Part shown: positions 1 to 11,023 of the stretch, in pieces
How positions within the stretch are numbered: position 1 is the stretch's first letter
Layout of the letters: each line of letters starts with the position of its first letter
Source: Diphasiastrum complanatum
Taxonomy: Eukaryota > Streptophyta > Lycopodiopsida > Lycopodiales > Lycopodiaceae
Direction: 5' to 3'
NCBI GenBank assembly: GCA_029204225.1
Contig: CM055101.1
Coordinates: 62,686,171-62,750,170, forward strand
Length of the DNA: 64,000 bases
Program-made: the position numbers and the translations under genes
The notes under the pieces: model-generated
Told to the model about the DNA's origin: nothing
Databases searched by the model: none
Seen by the model: the letters and a program-made list of their open reading frames with translations, nothing else

Positions 1-1939
1 TTTATGGAGAAGATAACTAGGTGGACTTGTAATCATTTGATTATTCTCAACATAACTCAAAATTGTGCAAAGTAAGAGATTGATACCTCAAAGAGCTTTC
101 AAGTTTGTTATGGGTCAAGTTTAGCAAATGGTTATGTAAGTATAGTTCTATAGAAAAATCCAGAATGATCTTGTGGAAATTGTGCCCATAATGGGGATCT
201 AAGTACCTAATATGATTATTAATTACTTTAGCATGTTCAAGTCAATGTGTTGTAAGACATTATTTTCTATTTTAATGTTTGTTTTCTTGAAACTCGTATA
301 AAAATCATTACATTCGATGATGACAACTACGGTGCATTGTTGATGACACCAGTACCCTACGTCAATATTTAATATTTTAAGGCCATTTAAATATATATAT
401 ATATAATGCAAGATGAGAAAATGCATGTTGCCAATTGGCATTGTATTATCAAGAGCATAGTAATGGACAAAATACCATGTAACTATAATGTCATAAGCAA
501 TGGCACATCTACCTAACGGGTAGAGACATTGAACCAAGTGTGTTATTTGAAGTATTTATCTTGCATATTACTAGTGCTCCAAATTATAAGCACTAACAAT
601 GTCATGCAAATAAATTATTGTATGTACCTAGATCCATATCATCAATGCAATCATTAGTCTATGTGCCTAGACCCAAATCACCAATGCAAGACAACCAAGC
701 TATGACGGATTCTTAGCATGATCTAAGTTGTATTGCATATTTGCAAAAGTTTCAATGTCTTTTAAGGTAGTGTTATAGCTAGCTAGGAATTGGAATACTC
801 AATGTTATAAGTGGACTTATATGCCAACCTTGCTCTTACTTTGCATACAACTCATAATGAAGTAAAATTGAACTATAGATGAAGGTCCTTAAAATAAATA
901 TTTCTATATCAAGTTTTAAAACACCTAGATTTCTAGTGTTTGACAGCCCAATACTATGCAATAATTGAGGCTTCCTTGAGTATTGAGATTCATTCCTTCC
1001 ACCTACTCTCACCACAAGTATCTAGAGTAGAACATGTGGAAGAGGAAGTATAGTTGAGCTATTTGTTATCAAGTTGGGCATAAAGAATGATACGTTGTTG
1101 AAAATATATTACAATCATCATCAACATGATTTGAAGGGTCAACAAGTCCTTCATCAAAGCAGTCATAATGAGCAATAATGTGTTTGGTAATGATTAGCAT
1201 GTTGCAATAATCAACATACCAATCCTTTGCAGGGTCATGAAAGGTTGCCAACTATCGATCTAATGAGTCTATAATTAGGTAGTCATGAACTACAAGTAAC
1301 AAGACTCTTACAAGCTCCTACAAGTTTCTTACAAGCCATAATGAGTTCAAATTAAGTTCATATTAAGCTCCCTTATGAGCTCTTGCAAGTTGCCTTGTGA
1401 GCCCCTACATGCTCCTAAAAGTTCTCTTATGAGCTCTTGCAAGCTCATACAAGTTTTCTTATGAGCTCCTATGAGTTGTCCTATGCACTCTTGCAAGACT
1501 AGAGATTGTCACAAGATCATAACAACTACCTCACAAGCTCCTACAAGTTTTAAGAACTCGTAATGTGAGTCTATGATGTGGTGTCACTATGTAATGAGTG
1601 ATCTAATGAGTAGCTCATAAGACTAGCTAGCATATCTTTTAATTAAAATAGTCAACTATCATCTATTATGGAGATCACAAGAAGATTAGTAATAAGTATA
1701 GGATTACACCACTACCCATAGGACTAGAAATCTATTACAAATTAGTATTGGAAAGGGGAAATGGTGAATAAAAAATATTAGAGCCTAAAACATGCAAGTA
1801 GGATGTATGTAGATAAGCAACTTAGTGTGATGTCTAATGCTACTATTGTGGGTTCATAACGATGCACTTGATGGAGATAGATATTGTACAAAATGGAAAG
1901 TAAACTAGACATCAAAAATTCTTTCTTTCTTTCAGACTG
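1..1939. other. AT-rich intergenic DNA, no gene seen
   Basis: No reading frame here resembles a known protein and the ORFs are short and random-looking. From about 1,290 to 1,560 the words for 'acaagctcct' and 'atgagctcttgcaag' recur many times as a loose, irregular direct repeat. Nothing else could be assigned. Confidence 0.6.
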
Positions 1940-2311
1940 ATTGTCAGAATAAGCTCGTAGTTGTTACAGATCATAGTTAGCTTTGTGAGCACGTGGTTTC
2001 GCCTGCTATTGCTTTGTGCTCACTAGCATCATTTGACTTGTATTTCTATACATTCAATCTGAATATATTAATATATGATTTTGCGTTCAGGTTTTGTCAG
2101 TATTGCATGCTTTCCGATTTTCTGTCTGACTCTCTAATTTATTTGTCTGACTGTCTACTCTTCTGCTTTCGCATAAATGCAAATAAGCTCTGTCTTGTGT
2201 TCGCCTACTATAGTAGTAGTGCATGCACAGAGGGAATTAGTCGTCCACTGCCTTCGCACAGTAGTAGGATCATTCTGATTCGATTGTTTGACCCATCGAT
2301 CCGAATCCTCA
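1940..2311 (+). repeat. Copia LTR, family A (372 bp)
   Basis: This segment is matched, as its reverse complement, by 12,978-13,349, which is also 372 bp. Both have TG...CA ends. A primer binding site follows 16 bp downstream and a gag start lies at 2,533, so this is the 5' LTR of a plus-strand Copia element whose body is lost after the first part of gag. The boundaries come from where the two copies stop matching. Confidence 0.75.
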
Positions 2312-2327
2312 TTGATTTTCTTCGAAA

Positions 2328-2339
2328 TGGTATCAGAGC
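2328..2339 (+). promoter_or_regulatory. Primer binding site (initiator-Met tRNA)
   Basis: TGGTATCAGAGC is the exact complement of the 3' end of plant initiator-Met tRNA, as used to prime minus-strand synthesis by many Copia and Gypsy elements. It sits just inside the LTR ending at 2,311. Confidence 0.85.
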
Positions 2340-2532
2340 AGTAATTACTACTCTCTGATTCTTTTATCTGATACCAACATAGTATCATAGCTATTTTTAT
2401 AGCTTGATAAGTTTCACACAAAACCTGGTTCAATCGTCCGATAGAACAATTGTTTTCTTATTTTGTAAATTGCATTAGATTTTCACTCTTAAGTCATTGA
2501 TAGTTATCACTATCACTTAGACTAACTTCCAC

Positions 2533-2705
2533 ATGGATTCCCAAGGGAAAGCTAGTCCCATCATGGACAAGCTTGATGGATCCATCTATCATCTATGGAA
2601 ATTTAAGATGAAAACTGTGCTAATAGCCAAGGAGTTATATGATGTTGTCACAGGTGCAGAGGCAAGACCCGAAGCAGACGATGCTACAATCCAATGTTGG
2701 ATTAT
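2533..2705 (+). pseudogene. gag: Copia gag N-terminus, truncated
   Basis: The frame starts at ATG 2,533 and reads as the beginning of a Copia Gag of the UBN2/DUF4219 type: after a short polar leader comes the diagnostic stretch LDGSIYHLWKFKMKTVL, then a 'LYDVVTG' motif. A gag with nearly the same WKFKMKT..LIA.EL.DVVT signature occurs at about 59,967, so the same family recurs in the window. After about 57 codons the homology ends and the frame stops at 2,724. There is no capsid remainder, zinc knuckle or pol. It belongs to the LTR and PBS just upstream. Confidence 0.8.
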
Positions 2706-2879
2706 TCTCCTTCTTAGTAATTGACTAGTCGGTTTTAATCTTCATCCCCTGTTTATCCAGTTCTGCGAATTTTCTCGTGTCTTTATACAATCTGCAGAAT
2801 TACAAGTGTTTTTACACAGTTTGTAGAAATACACGAAGTTTGACAACATGTCATATTTTCTCTCTCTACAACAAAGACA

Positions 2880-3053
2880 GTGTCGCCTTTTAGGAATTAC
2901 GAGTAAAATTATAGTGTCATCTTTTTTGCTATTTTGCGACACTGTCGCTTGTCAAGAATTACGTGTAAAAATGCAATGTCACCTTTTTCGCATTTTTTGC
3001 CTACCAGGAATTGCGAGTAAAACTGTAGTATCACATTTTTCGCCTCAAATGTT
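2880..3053. repeat. Imperfect tandem repeat, ~60-bp unit, about 3 copies
   Basis: Three degenerate units each contain 'aggaatt(a/g)cg(a/t)gtaaaa', then 'a(a/g)t(a/g)tca' and a T-rich stretch with 'ttttcgc' or 'ttttgc'. Similar 'gtcgcc' and 'ttttgcgacac' words continue to about 3,220. There is no coding content. Loosely similar 'gcgaaaaatg' words occur in the LTRs at 49.6-49.8 and 52.7-52.9 kb, but I could not show common descent. Confidence 0.55.
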
Positions 3054-3574
3054 AAGGAAATGACTTTGGCAAAGTGTGGGACTACCCCAATATTAAGCAC
3101 ATGAGATTTTGCGACACTGTCACATTTCTCCAAAAGCCAACTTTGTCGTTTTTTTGCAACATTGTCGCCTGTGGCAGTTTTAGTTCATTTATGTAGAGTG
3201 ACAGTTTTAGTTCATTTATGCAAAAAACTGTTTATGGCAATTGTCGCCACTTATCAGCAATTATTTCTGAGAAGGAACTGGATGAATGCCAAAAGACACC
3301 AGCCAACTGGCAATCGCATTTGACGACCTAATTACTTCGTATAAATCAGCTGTTCATACATCTAAATTATCATCTGAAAATGTTATTGTGAATTGTGAAA
3401 GAGTTGAGTGTTATTACATGATGCTTCCTACGCTCTTATCGAGCAGATCATTCACAATCAGAAAGTATTGTTGTTAGCTCTCTATCAAGCTTCTTGAACT
3501 CTCTTGAGCATTCTAGCATAGTCTTTTAGAGATTTATTTTAGAGTTGCTATTGCGCTAAGACTATTTTTTAGTC

Positions 3575-3830
3575 ATGGAAAATTCAACCTCAGAGATCCG
3601 ATTGATCAATAAATTCAAAGGTGACAACTTTCACATGTGGAAGTTCAAAATAAGAATGATATTGATCGAAGAACAGTAATGGGGATACGTCAACAGTTTG
3701 ATAGCCAAACCAACCGAACCCAAATTGTTGATCACTTGGGAAGCAAAGTATGACAAAGCATTAGCCACTGTATCTCTGAATCTAAAGGATTCACCTGATT
3801 TCTACGAAACTACATATGTGCCTCTTTAAT
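3575..3830 (+). pseudogene. gag: Copia gag fragment, second family
   Basis: From ATG 3,575 the frame reads as a Copia Gag N-terminus with INKFKGDNFHMWKFKIRM, the usual 'N(F/Y)..WK.K(M/I)' core. A TAG stop falls where the family normally has a tryptophan (after LIEEQ). Beyond the stop the frame continues with WGYVNSLIAKP and KALATVSLNL, so the stop is a single substitution in a longer gag remnant. It abuts, through an apparent deletion near 3,835, the integrase of the element below. Whether both belong to one element is not clear. Confidence 0.75.
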
Positions 3831-3840
3831 AAACCTTTTT

Positions 3841-4610
3841 CATTGATTATTTTAGTAGATTTTGTTGGGTCTATCTACTAAAGAGCAAGGATGAAATTTG
3901 TATGATGTCTTTGTGAGATTCAAGAATGCAAGGGAGAACCAATTCACTACAAGGATCAAGTGCTCGAGGAGTGACAATGGTGGTGAGTATATCTCAACCA
4001 AGTTGAAGGCCTTTTGTGATCCATGAATCAAGAGGGAGCACACGACTCCAAGGACACCTCAACAAAATGGAGTGGCCGAGAGAAAGAATAGGACATTATG
4101 TGAAGGTGCCAAAGCTATGAGGTTAAGTGCTAATCTCCTAAACCATTTTGGGATCAAGCGTTGTTGTGTGCTAACTTTCTATGCAATAGGTGGCCGAGTG
4201 CTATATTGGATGGAAGAACACCTTTTGAGATTCTATTCAAGGGGAGGCCGAGTGTGAAGTTTCTTAGAAATTTTGGATGCACTTGCTATGTCAATATAGC
4301 TCGATGATAGGACAAAAGAGGATCCATCTTCAAGGAAAAGTATATTTGTTGGATATAGTGAGGTGAGTAAAGCCTACAAGGTTTACGTTCCTACTACTAA
4401 TAAGGTGATTATTGGTAGAGATGTCATTTTTGATGAGGGGAACATTCCAAAGGTGTCTTCAAGTAATGATGTTGTGAATGGATCTAACAATCTTGATGTT
4501 GATGACATGGATCCTACTTTAGATGGTGATGATGAAGGACCTTCATCAAGTCAAAAGCCAAGGAGAACATCAAGGGAAAGACAAACACCGAGAAAGGTAA
4601 GCAATTAGTT
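3841..4610 (+). pseudogene. pol: Copia integrase, frameshifted
   Basis: The catalytic core starts in one frame with IDYFSRFCWVYLLKSKDE, then shifts and continues with RSDNGGEYIST (second catalytic Asp) and TPQQNGVAERKNRTL (catalytic Glu, GVAER context). A stop splits the part before IKREHTTPRTPQQ. After about 4,250 a further frameshift leads to the C-terminal region with the GYS..SKAYKVYVP and IIGRDVIFDE motifs typical of the end of Copia integrase, then an acidic linker to about 4,610. The first catalytic Asp region lies upstream of the surviving sequence. Confidence 0.8.
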
Positions 4611-4696
4611 GTTGGAACAAAATATGTTTTCCTAATCTCTTTTGATGAACCTACATGTGTAGATGAAACAAGGAACAAAGAGAGTGGATCCAAGCA

Positions 4697-5405
4697 ATGG
4701 ATCTTGAGTATCAAGCTCTTATGGAGAGCAATACATGGAGATTGGTAAAGTTACCTAAGGACAAGAAAGCTATTGGATGCAAATGGATCTTCAAAGTGAA
4801 GTCTAACCAAGATGGATGTATCAATAAACACAAGGCAAGGTTGGTGGCCAAGGGATATGCACAAGAACATGGTATTGACTATGATGAGACCTTTGCACCC
4901 ATGGCAAAGATGGTAAGCATTCGGGTCATCATCTCTCTTTCAACTCTTTTTGGATGGAATATATGGCAAATGGACATTACAAATGCTTTTTTGAATGGTA
5001 ATCTTGAGGAAGAAGTGTACATGGAGCAACCCGAGAGCTATATTTCACCGACAAAGCCAAATCATGTGTGTCTTCTACAAAAGAGTTTGTATGATCTTAA
5101 GCCAGCACCAAGGAGTTGGTATGCCATGCTTAATACATTTTTACTCTCTCAAATTTTGTTATGAGTGAGTATGATCATTCATTATATTTTAGATTTGTTG
5201 GAAATGATGTTACTATCTTGCTATTCTATGTGGATGATATCACTTTGAGTGGTAGAAACAATCAAGATGTTGATGATATCAAGAGTGCTCTCAAGGAGGA
5301 GTTTGAGGTGCATGATCTTGGTCATTTGCATTACATTTTAGGAATATAAGTGATTAGATCTTCTCAATCTACTTTCATTCTTCAAGAGAAGTATGCTAAT
5401 TCTAT
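4697..5405 (+). pseudogene. pol: Copia reverse transcriptase, interrupted
   Basis: The frame begins with MDLEYQALMESNTWRLVKLP and runs through the hallmark blocks GCKWIFKVK, KARLVAKGYAQ, QMDITNAFLNG and LLQKSLYDLK. After a short break near 5,160 it resumes with LLFYVDDITLSG, the YVDD catalytic box. The HYILGI motif precedes a TAA stop at 5,347. The remaining thumb region reads on to 5,405, where the nested Copia begins. Codon-level integrity is better than in the integrase. Confidence 0.85.
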
Positions 5406-5411
5406 TCTAAG

Positions 5412-6082
5412 TGTAGATTTTTGAGATTGTTTTCGTTTCGGCAAGCACAGCTATTGATCTTGTCTACACCTGGCTTTTGCAACCTATTTGATCTAGCCTG
5501 CGGAATTAATACAGGAACCTAAGCAAACGACTACTGACCGCAGACACAAAATCATTCTAATAAAACAAATGACACGAATGATGAGAGATCGAGAGAAGAG
5601 AACAATTGCATTTTGTATTTTCATTATGAGTGAGTTGATCAGTGTCTCGCTCATTTGGCGTCATGTCACTCCTCTCATGAATCCGCTATGTTCTGCTCGT
5701 TCGTAGAATTTCATGCATAGCTCGTAGTGCTTGAACACGACTATCTCTTTTTGCTACGTCTCTATCCTCTCTATTTGTTCATTCCATTTTATTATATATT
5801 TGTAGAAATTGTAAGGTTACTAAGTAACGGTTTACAAGACAGGCTTAATCCTAAACTATTAGTTAGTTATCCCCTGATGACGTGGCCCTTGACGGCTGAG
5901 CATGGCAGTCCAAGACTCCACGCTCGTAGAGCTGTCAACTGTCAGATCAAATTGTTTTCCTTCGGTTCGTGTTCTCTGTTCAGGGTGTCTTCTCATTGCA
6001 GGAATGAACACTTTTTTTTTGGACTTCGTTTCGTCTTCATGGAGTGCCAGGGAATGGTTGCATGAGTTCACCATTTCCAACA
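5412..6082 (-). repeat. 3' LTR of Copia C
   Basis: On the minus strand it starts TGTTGGAAATGG and ends CAAAAATCTACA. It matches 10,354-11,023 over its full length with scattered substitutions. On the plus strand it is followed at 6,083 by CTCCCTCTTG, which is the polypurine tract CAAGAGGGAG of the minus strand. Confidence 0.95.
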
Positions 6083-6093
6083 CTCCCTCTTGA

Positions 6094-6713
6094 ATGTTGC
6101 AACCTTTGTTGTATTTATTCAGCCCCATTGTACTTCTTTGTTTTTCGAACAATGGTTTGTAGAGTGGCTTCGTGAGCAAATCTACAACCATGTCCTTTGA
6201 CTTTATGTGTTGAACACTCAGCTCTCCTTTTGAGATCAAGTCTCGAATGTGGTGATACTTCAGGGGAATGTGTTTGGTCTTCGAATGGAAGACTAGATGA
6301 TGGGATAGATATATGGCACTCTGAGAATCCATCATCATGGTGCATGGTTCTCTTTGTTGTATGCCAATTGCATCCAACATCATCTGCAACCACACCACCT
6401 TCGATGCTGCCACGTATTCGGCCTCGCATGAAGATTGAGCTACAAGTGTCTGCTTCTTGCGTAGCCAACTGACTGTTGTTGCGCACGCTATTGAACATTC
6501 TCCTGTTACTGATTTGTTGTCATCTTTGCAGCTTGCCCAGCTTGAATCACTGTATTGTTGTAGCTCGAACAATTTTTCTTCTTTGTCTGCTTTGTAGCTC
6601 AATCCCACATTTTGGGTGCCCTTCAAATAATGCAGAATTCGTTTTGCCATTTGCCAATGCGGCATGCCAAGGTTTGAAGAGAATTGGCTCAAGGCATAGA
6701 CAAAAAAGGCCAA
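6094..6713 (-). pseudogene. pol: Copia C RNase H
   Basis: This is a long open segment on the minus strand with WQMAKRILHYLKGTQ, LQQYSDSSWASCKDDNKS, VSWLRKKQTLVAQSSCEAEY and MVVDLLTKPLYKPLFEKQ, the ordered Copia RNase H blocks. The pol frame ends close to the polypurine tract, just before the LTR. The start of the domain (IGSLMYLHNLLQTR) lies further upstream at about 6,720-6,790 in another frame. Confidence 0.88.
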
Positions 6714-6980
6714 GTCGGGTCTGTAATAGATTGTGTAGGTACATCAGACTACCGATCAAGTTTTGATATAGAATACCTTCCATCATCTGTCTCTCCTCAT
6801 CTGTGTTCGGACAATCCTTCTTTGTCAGTCTGGCTCCAGCTATCATTGGTGTGACCTTTTTTTGTAGTCCATCATTCGGTATTGCTTTAGCACCTTTTTG
6901 GTGTATTCAGATTGACTCAAATGCAATACTCCTCTGATTCGATCCCTTCTGATCTCCAGTCCAAGGCATTTAGTTGCTTC

Positions 6981-7583
6981 TTACAAATTCATGATTTCAT
7001 AACTTGCAGATATTTGACTCTTCATTTTCTTAATTAGTATCAAGGAGTTTCCTATCATCATGGAGTCATCCACAAAAATAGTCAAAATCACAAAACTTCT
7101 TCCTACTCTTTTTATATATACATATGGTCTAGTTGAGTAGGAACGAAGTCTAGAGACTTCAGAAGATTGTGGAGCTTCTTGTACCAAGCTCGTGATGCCT
7201 GCTTCAGACCATAAACACATCGTTGGAACTGACAAACATATTGTCAATTGGCCGGGTCTTCAAATCCTTCAGGCTGCTTCATGAAGAATTCTTCCTCTAG
7301 ATCTCCGTGGAGAAAGGCTGTTCACATCAATCTGGTGTATTTCCAGATTGTATTGCATTGCGTATACGAGGAGCAGTCAAATACTTGTCATTTTGACCGT
7401 TGGTGAGTACGTATCCAAATAGTCGATGCCGTACCTTTGCGTGTAGCCCTTGGCCACAAGTTTGGCCTTGTAGCGTCCGACAGTGCCATCTGATTTGACT
7501 TTTCTTTTGTATACCCATTTGCAGTCGATGATCTTTTTGTCTTTGGGAAGTGACTCCAATGTCCACACCCCATTAAACCTCAT
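6981..7583 (-). pseudogene. pol: Copia C reverse transcriptase, fragmented
   Basis: The N-terminal blocks ([44 protein letters not shown]) lie at 7,583-7,377. A broken middle follows. The catalytic box appears as ILTIFVDDSMMIG near 7,065-7,095, so the usual YVDD is FVDD. At least three frame changes separate the blocks. Confidence 0.85.
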
Positions 7584-8151
7584 TGACTTGATCTCTTCTA
7601 ATATTGCCTGCTTCCAAAATTCTCCTTTTGGACTCTGGATAGCTTCTTGATATATATTCGGTTCTTTAGTGAAGTTGCAAAATTTGAACTCTATATCTTC
7701 GCTCCATTGAAGATTGTTAGTGTATCATTTTGGAGGTCTTCTTTATCTTGTTGATCGTCTAGGTCTCGTTCGTCGCTGTTCGATTGTTTCTTCTTCGTCA
7801 GGTTGATCTTCAGCTTCCTGCTGCTCAGGAGTCTGGAGCTCAATGGTCTAATTTGACATTTGGCCTCGATCTCCCTCCTGAATTGGCAGTAGTGTGAAAA
7901 TATCATGGCCTTTGTCTTCCTTCAATTTTAGAAATTTGGATTTGTCGAACTTCACATCTCACCTCGACACAACTTCTTTTGTGGTTGGGTGATAGAGTCT
8001 GTAAACCTGTGATCCATTCGAGTATTCGACCATGACTGTCTGTTCCAAAATTTTGTCGAGCTTGCTTCTTTGTTCCTTTGGTATGTGCTTGTATGCTGCA
8101 CATCCGAACACACGTACATATGACAGATCGGGCCTCTTGCATGTCCACATC

Positions 8152-8790
8152 TCATTCGGTGTTTTGTTCATTAGAGCTATCGTCTTGTAGGTGTGCCGCT
8201 GCAGCTATTGCCTCAGCCCAAAATTGACCCGACAATTGAGCCTGTGCCATCATGCATCTGGCTCCTTCAACTAGTGTCCTATTTCTTCTTTCTGCGACAC
8301 CGTTATATTTGGGTGTGTACGCAAGAGTGAATTGATGATATATACCTTGTTCTTGGCAGAAGTTTGAAAACTCCTTGCTCTTGTACTCACCTCCATTGTC
8401 AGATCTAATGGTTTGTACTTTCTTCGAGGTCTGTCTCTCTACAAATGCCACAAACTTTTTGAAAGAGTCAAACACTTCAAATTTTTTCTTTAAATAATAG
8501 ATCATCGTCATCCGGCTGTAATAATCAATGAATGTCAAGAAGTACCTTGATTTCGAGAGTGAATTGACTTTCATTGGCCCACAGCATCTGAATGGATGAT
8601 CTTGAGGACTTCCTTGGCTCTATTTCCTTCATGTACAAATGGACTCCGATGTTGTTTGCCCTTTTGGCAGGCTTCACAGAAGTTGGTATCTAGTCTGGAT
8701 ATTTTCAGACCTATCACAATGTCTTTTCTGCTCATCTCGTAGAGGCTTCTCATGTTCAGATGATACATTCTTCTGTGCCAAAGTTGATCT
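8152..8790 (-). pseudogene. pol: Copia C integrase
   Basis: The order on the minus strand is a zinc-binding pre-integrase domain (LWHRRMYHLNMRSL...CEACQKGKQHR, HHCC pattern), then the catalytic core with HSDAVGQ (first Asp), TIRSDNGGEYKSKEF (second Asp) and GVAERRNRTLVEGAR (Glu). A stop follows VGQ and the core resumes with MKVNSLSKSRYFLTFIDYYS. The C-terminal part degrades after AEAIAAAAHL, continuing out of frame with the CKRPDLSYVRVFGCAAY motif at about 8,090-8,150. Confidence 0.88.
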
Positions 8791-8798
8791 TCATTTTT

Positions 8799-9116
8799 TT
8801 ATGCATCCAATATGCTATCAAAATTGTTGACAATCTTGGCTTGATACAGGTCACCTTCTCTGGATCCGATAGTCAGCAGCTTATTTGAGTTTTGTTCGAT
8901 CATCCTGCATGTATTGCCATCAAACAGGACTCGAATTCCGAGATTTGCCATCTTCGAGACTGATAGCAGGTCTCTTCTCAGTGATGGTACATTTAGTGCT
9001 CCTGGCAACTCAGCTTGTCCCGACAGTGTTTGTAGCTATAGAGTCCCAATGTCTTTCACATCGTGTTTGCTCCCATCGCCTAGAATCACTGCTCTGATGT
9101 TGTCGAGTTCTCTGTA
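8799..9116 (-). pseudogene. pol: Copia C protease C-terminal half, broken
   Basis: Downstream of the defective duplicate active site the frame reads VILGDGSKHDVKDIGTL and then NVPSLRRDLLSVSKMANLG. These are the usual second half of Copia protease and the start of the pre-integrase region, with LRRDLLSVS as the conserved 'L..NLLSVS' box. One stop separates the two blocks. Confidence 0.7.
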
Positions 9117-9125
9117 GTTGATCAG

Positions 9126-9573
9126 TATTTTCTTGTTGCAGGTAATGTGTGATGACTATGTTGTAGTCTCGCTCTGTATAGCTTGTTGAAGCCTCATTGA
9201 ATATTGTGAAGGCTTTGTCGCTCTTGTCAACATTCTTAGACGACTCTGCAACATTCGCTTTCTCAGTCTTATTTTTCCTTTTCGATTTGAATTTGCAATC
9301 ATTTGTAGAGTGTCCCTTCTTCTTGCAGCGCATGCAAGGTAATGTTGGGTATTTTCTTGTTGCAAGTAATGTGTGAGGTTGCTCCTGAGTCAATGACTAC
9401 ATCGTAGTCTCGCTCTGTATAGCTTGTTGAAGCCTCATTGTACATTGTGAAGGCTTCGTCACTCTTGTCAGCATCCCTCGACGACTCTGCAACATTCGCT
9501 TTCTCGGTCTTGTTTTTCTTTTCGAATTAAATCTGCAATCATATGCAGAGTGTCCCTTCTTCTTGTAGTGCAT
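9126..9573. repeat. Tandem duplication inside Copia C gag/protease
   Basis: Copy 1 (9,126-9,333) and copy 2 (9,350-9,573) both run from 'tattttcttgttgca' to the 'cccttcttcttg..g.gcat' zinc-knuckle segment and are clearly homologous. On the minus strand copy 2 comes first. It retains the protease motif IDSGATSH. Copy 1 lacks about 17 bp at exactly that place, so the catalytic D-S-G is gone and the frame shifts. A second zinc knuckle, C-MR-C-KKKG-H-STND-C, lies in copy 1. Confidence 0.85.
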
Positions 9574-10315
9574 TTGCTGGCTATGTGTCCCAGCTTGTGA
9601 CAGTGATCACAAGAGGAGGTCTGTTGGTTGTCGTTGCCTCTGCTCGAAGACTTTGGATTCACCTTGTCGAATCTGGGCCTGTTTTTGTTCTTCTTCCTTC
9701 TCTTCATGAAAGGGCCTTCTCCTGGTCACTACTTCCTTTTCCTTCATCTCTCATTAGTCTCTCATCAGCGACAAGACTGACAGCTCATTCGAATGTCATG
9801 TATGGTAAGCTCAGAATGAGCATTCTTAGTGGTTGAAAGGACATCAACAATGATTTTATGAAGTGCATCAGCTGATGTGCTGCTGGCACCTGGTGCTCCT
9901 GTCCAGATGCAGCAAGTTGAGTGAAAATCATTTTGATCTTCTCGAAGTGTTGACCTTACTGATTACTATCCCATCGCATGGCTTGCAGCTTACTGTGGAG
10001 GTGCATCACCGAAGCGACAGTCCTCACTTCATATTTCTGTTTTAGTCTTTCCCATGCTTCATGGCTGCTTGCATAGTCTTCAGTCTACACGAGCATTTCT
10101 TCGTTGATAGACAAAATGATGATCGCCATTGCGCACTCATCTTTTCTGATCCACTCAGCTCTCTTCGGGTCTCCCTTTGGAGGCTATTGTTCTATGAGTT
10201 CGGTCACTGACCAGATGCCCTCACCCTTCAGAAGCGTTTTGATCTTAAACTTCCATATTCGGTAGTTTGCTACATCAAGATTGGTTGCTATTCTTGTCTG
10301 GATTGTTGTAGTCAT
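9350..10315 (-). pseudogene. gag: Copia C gag and start of protease, broken
   Basis: The start at 10,313-10,315 gives an N-terminus with NYRIWKFKIKTLLKGEGIW, the Copia Gag core. Stops and shifts follow, but later blocks are readable: HLHSKLQAMRWD and a zinc knuckle C-DH-C-HKLG-H-IASK-C (CX2CX4HX4C). Next comes a basic linker and then VIDSGATSHIT, the aspartic protease active site, at about 9,380-9,400. The end lies inside a tandem duplication described separately. Confidence 0.8.
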
Positions 10316-10341
10316 ATTGTGTTGACTTCGAGAATCATGGC

Positions 10342-10353
10342 TTTGATACCATG
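10342..10353 (-). promoter_or_regulatory. Primer binding site of Copia C
   Basis: On the minus strand it reads TGGTATCAAAGC, one mismatch from the initiator-Met complement, immediately inside the 5' LTR. Confidence 0.85.
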
Positions 10354-11023
10354 TAGATTTTTGAGATTGTTTCCATTTCGGCAAACACAACTCTTGATCT
10401 TGTTTGCAACTGGGTTTTGCTGCCTATTTGGGATAGCTTGCATAATTAATACAAGAACCTAAGCAAACGACTACCGACCACAGAAACAAAATCATTCTAT
10501 CAAAACAAATGACACGAATGATGAGAGATCGAGAGAAGAGAACAATTGCATTTTGTATTTTCGTTATGAGTGAGTTGATCAATGTCTCATTCGTTTGATA
10601 GCCTGTCACTCCTCTCATGAATCCGCTATGTTCTGCTCATTAGCATACTTTCATGCATAGCTCGTAATGCTTGAACGCAACTATCTCTTTTTGCTACGTC
10701 TCTATCCTCTTTGTTTGTTCATTCTATTTTACTACATATCTGGAGAAATTGTAAGGTCATTAAGTAACAATTTACAAGACATGCTTAATTCTAAACTTTT
10801 AGTTAGTTATTTCTTGATGACATGTCCCTTGGCGGCTGAGTGTGGTAGTCCAAGACTCCACACTCGTTGAGCTACCAGTTGTCAGATCGAATTGTTTTCC
10901 TTCGGCTCGTGTTCTCTGTTCAGGGTTGTCTTCTCGTTGCAGGAACGAACACTTTTCTTTCGACCTTCGTTTCGTCTTTATGGAGTGCCAGGGAATGGTT
11001 GCATGAGTTCACCATTTCCAACA
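10354..11023 (-). repeat. 5' LTR of Copia C
   Basis: This is the full-length partner of the LTR at 5,412-6,082. It is flanked on its outer side by the target duplication CTAAG (11,024-11,028) and on its inner side by the primer binding site. Confidence 0.95.

Larger units (their letters stand above)
5412..11023 (-). mobile_element. Complete nested Copia retrotransposon C, minus strand
   Basis: Two LTRs of 671 and 670 bp bracket gag, protease, integrase, reverse transcriptase and RNase H in Copia order on the minus strand. The 5-bp target duplication CTAAG is perfect at 5,407-5,411 and 11,024-11,028. The primer binding site (plus 10,342-10,353) and polypurine tract (plus 6,083-6,092) sit where expected. 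The insertion target was the reverse transcriptase of Copia B. Many stops and frameshifts, plus an internal duplication in gag/protease, show it is dead. Confidence 0.95.

Noticed and set aside
2328-2339. tRNA-like matches at TGGTATCAGAGC sites
   Set aside because: Only the 12-13 bp primer complement is present; there is no tRNA body or cloverleaf around any of them.
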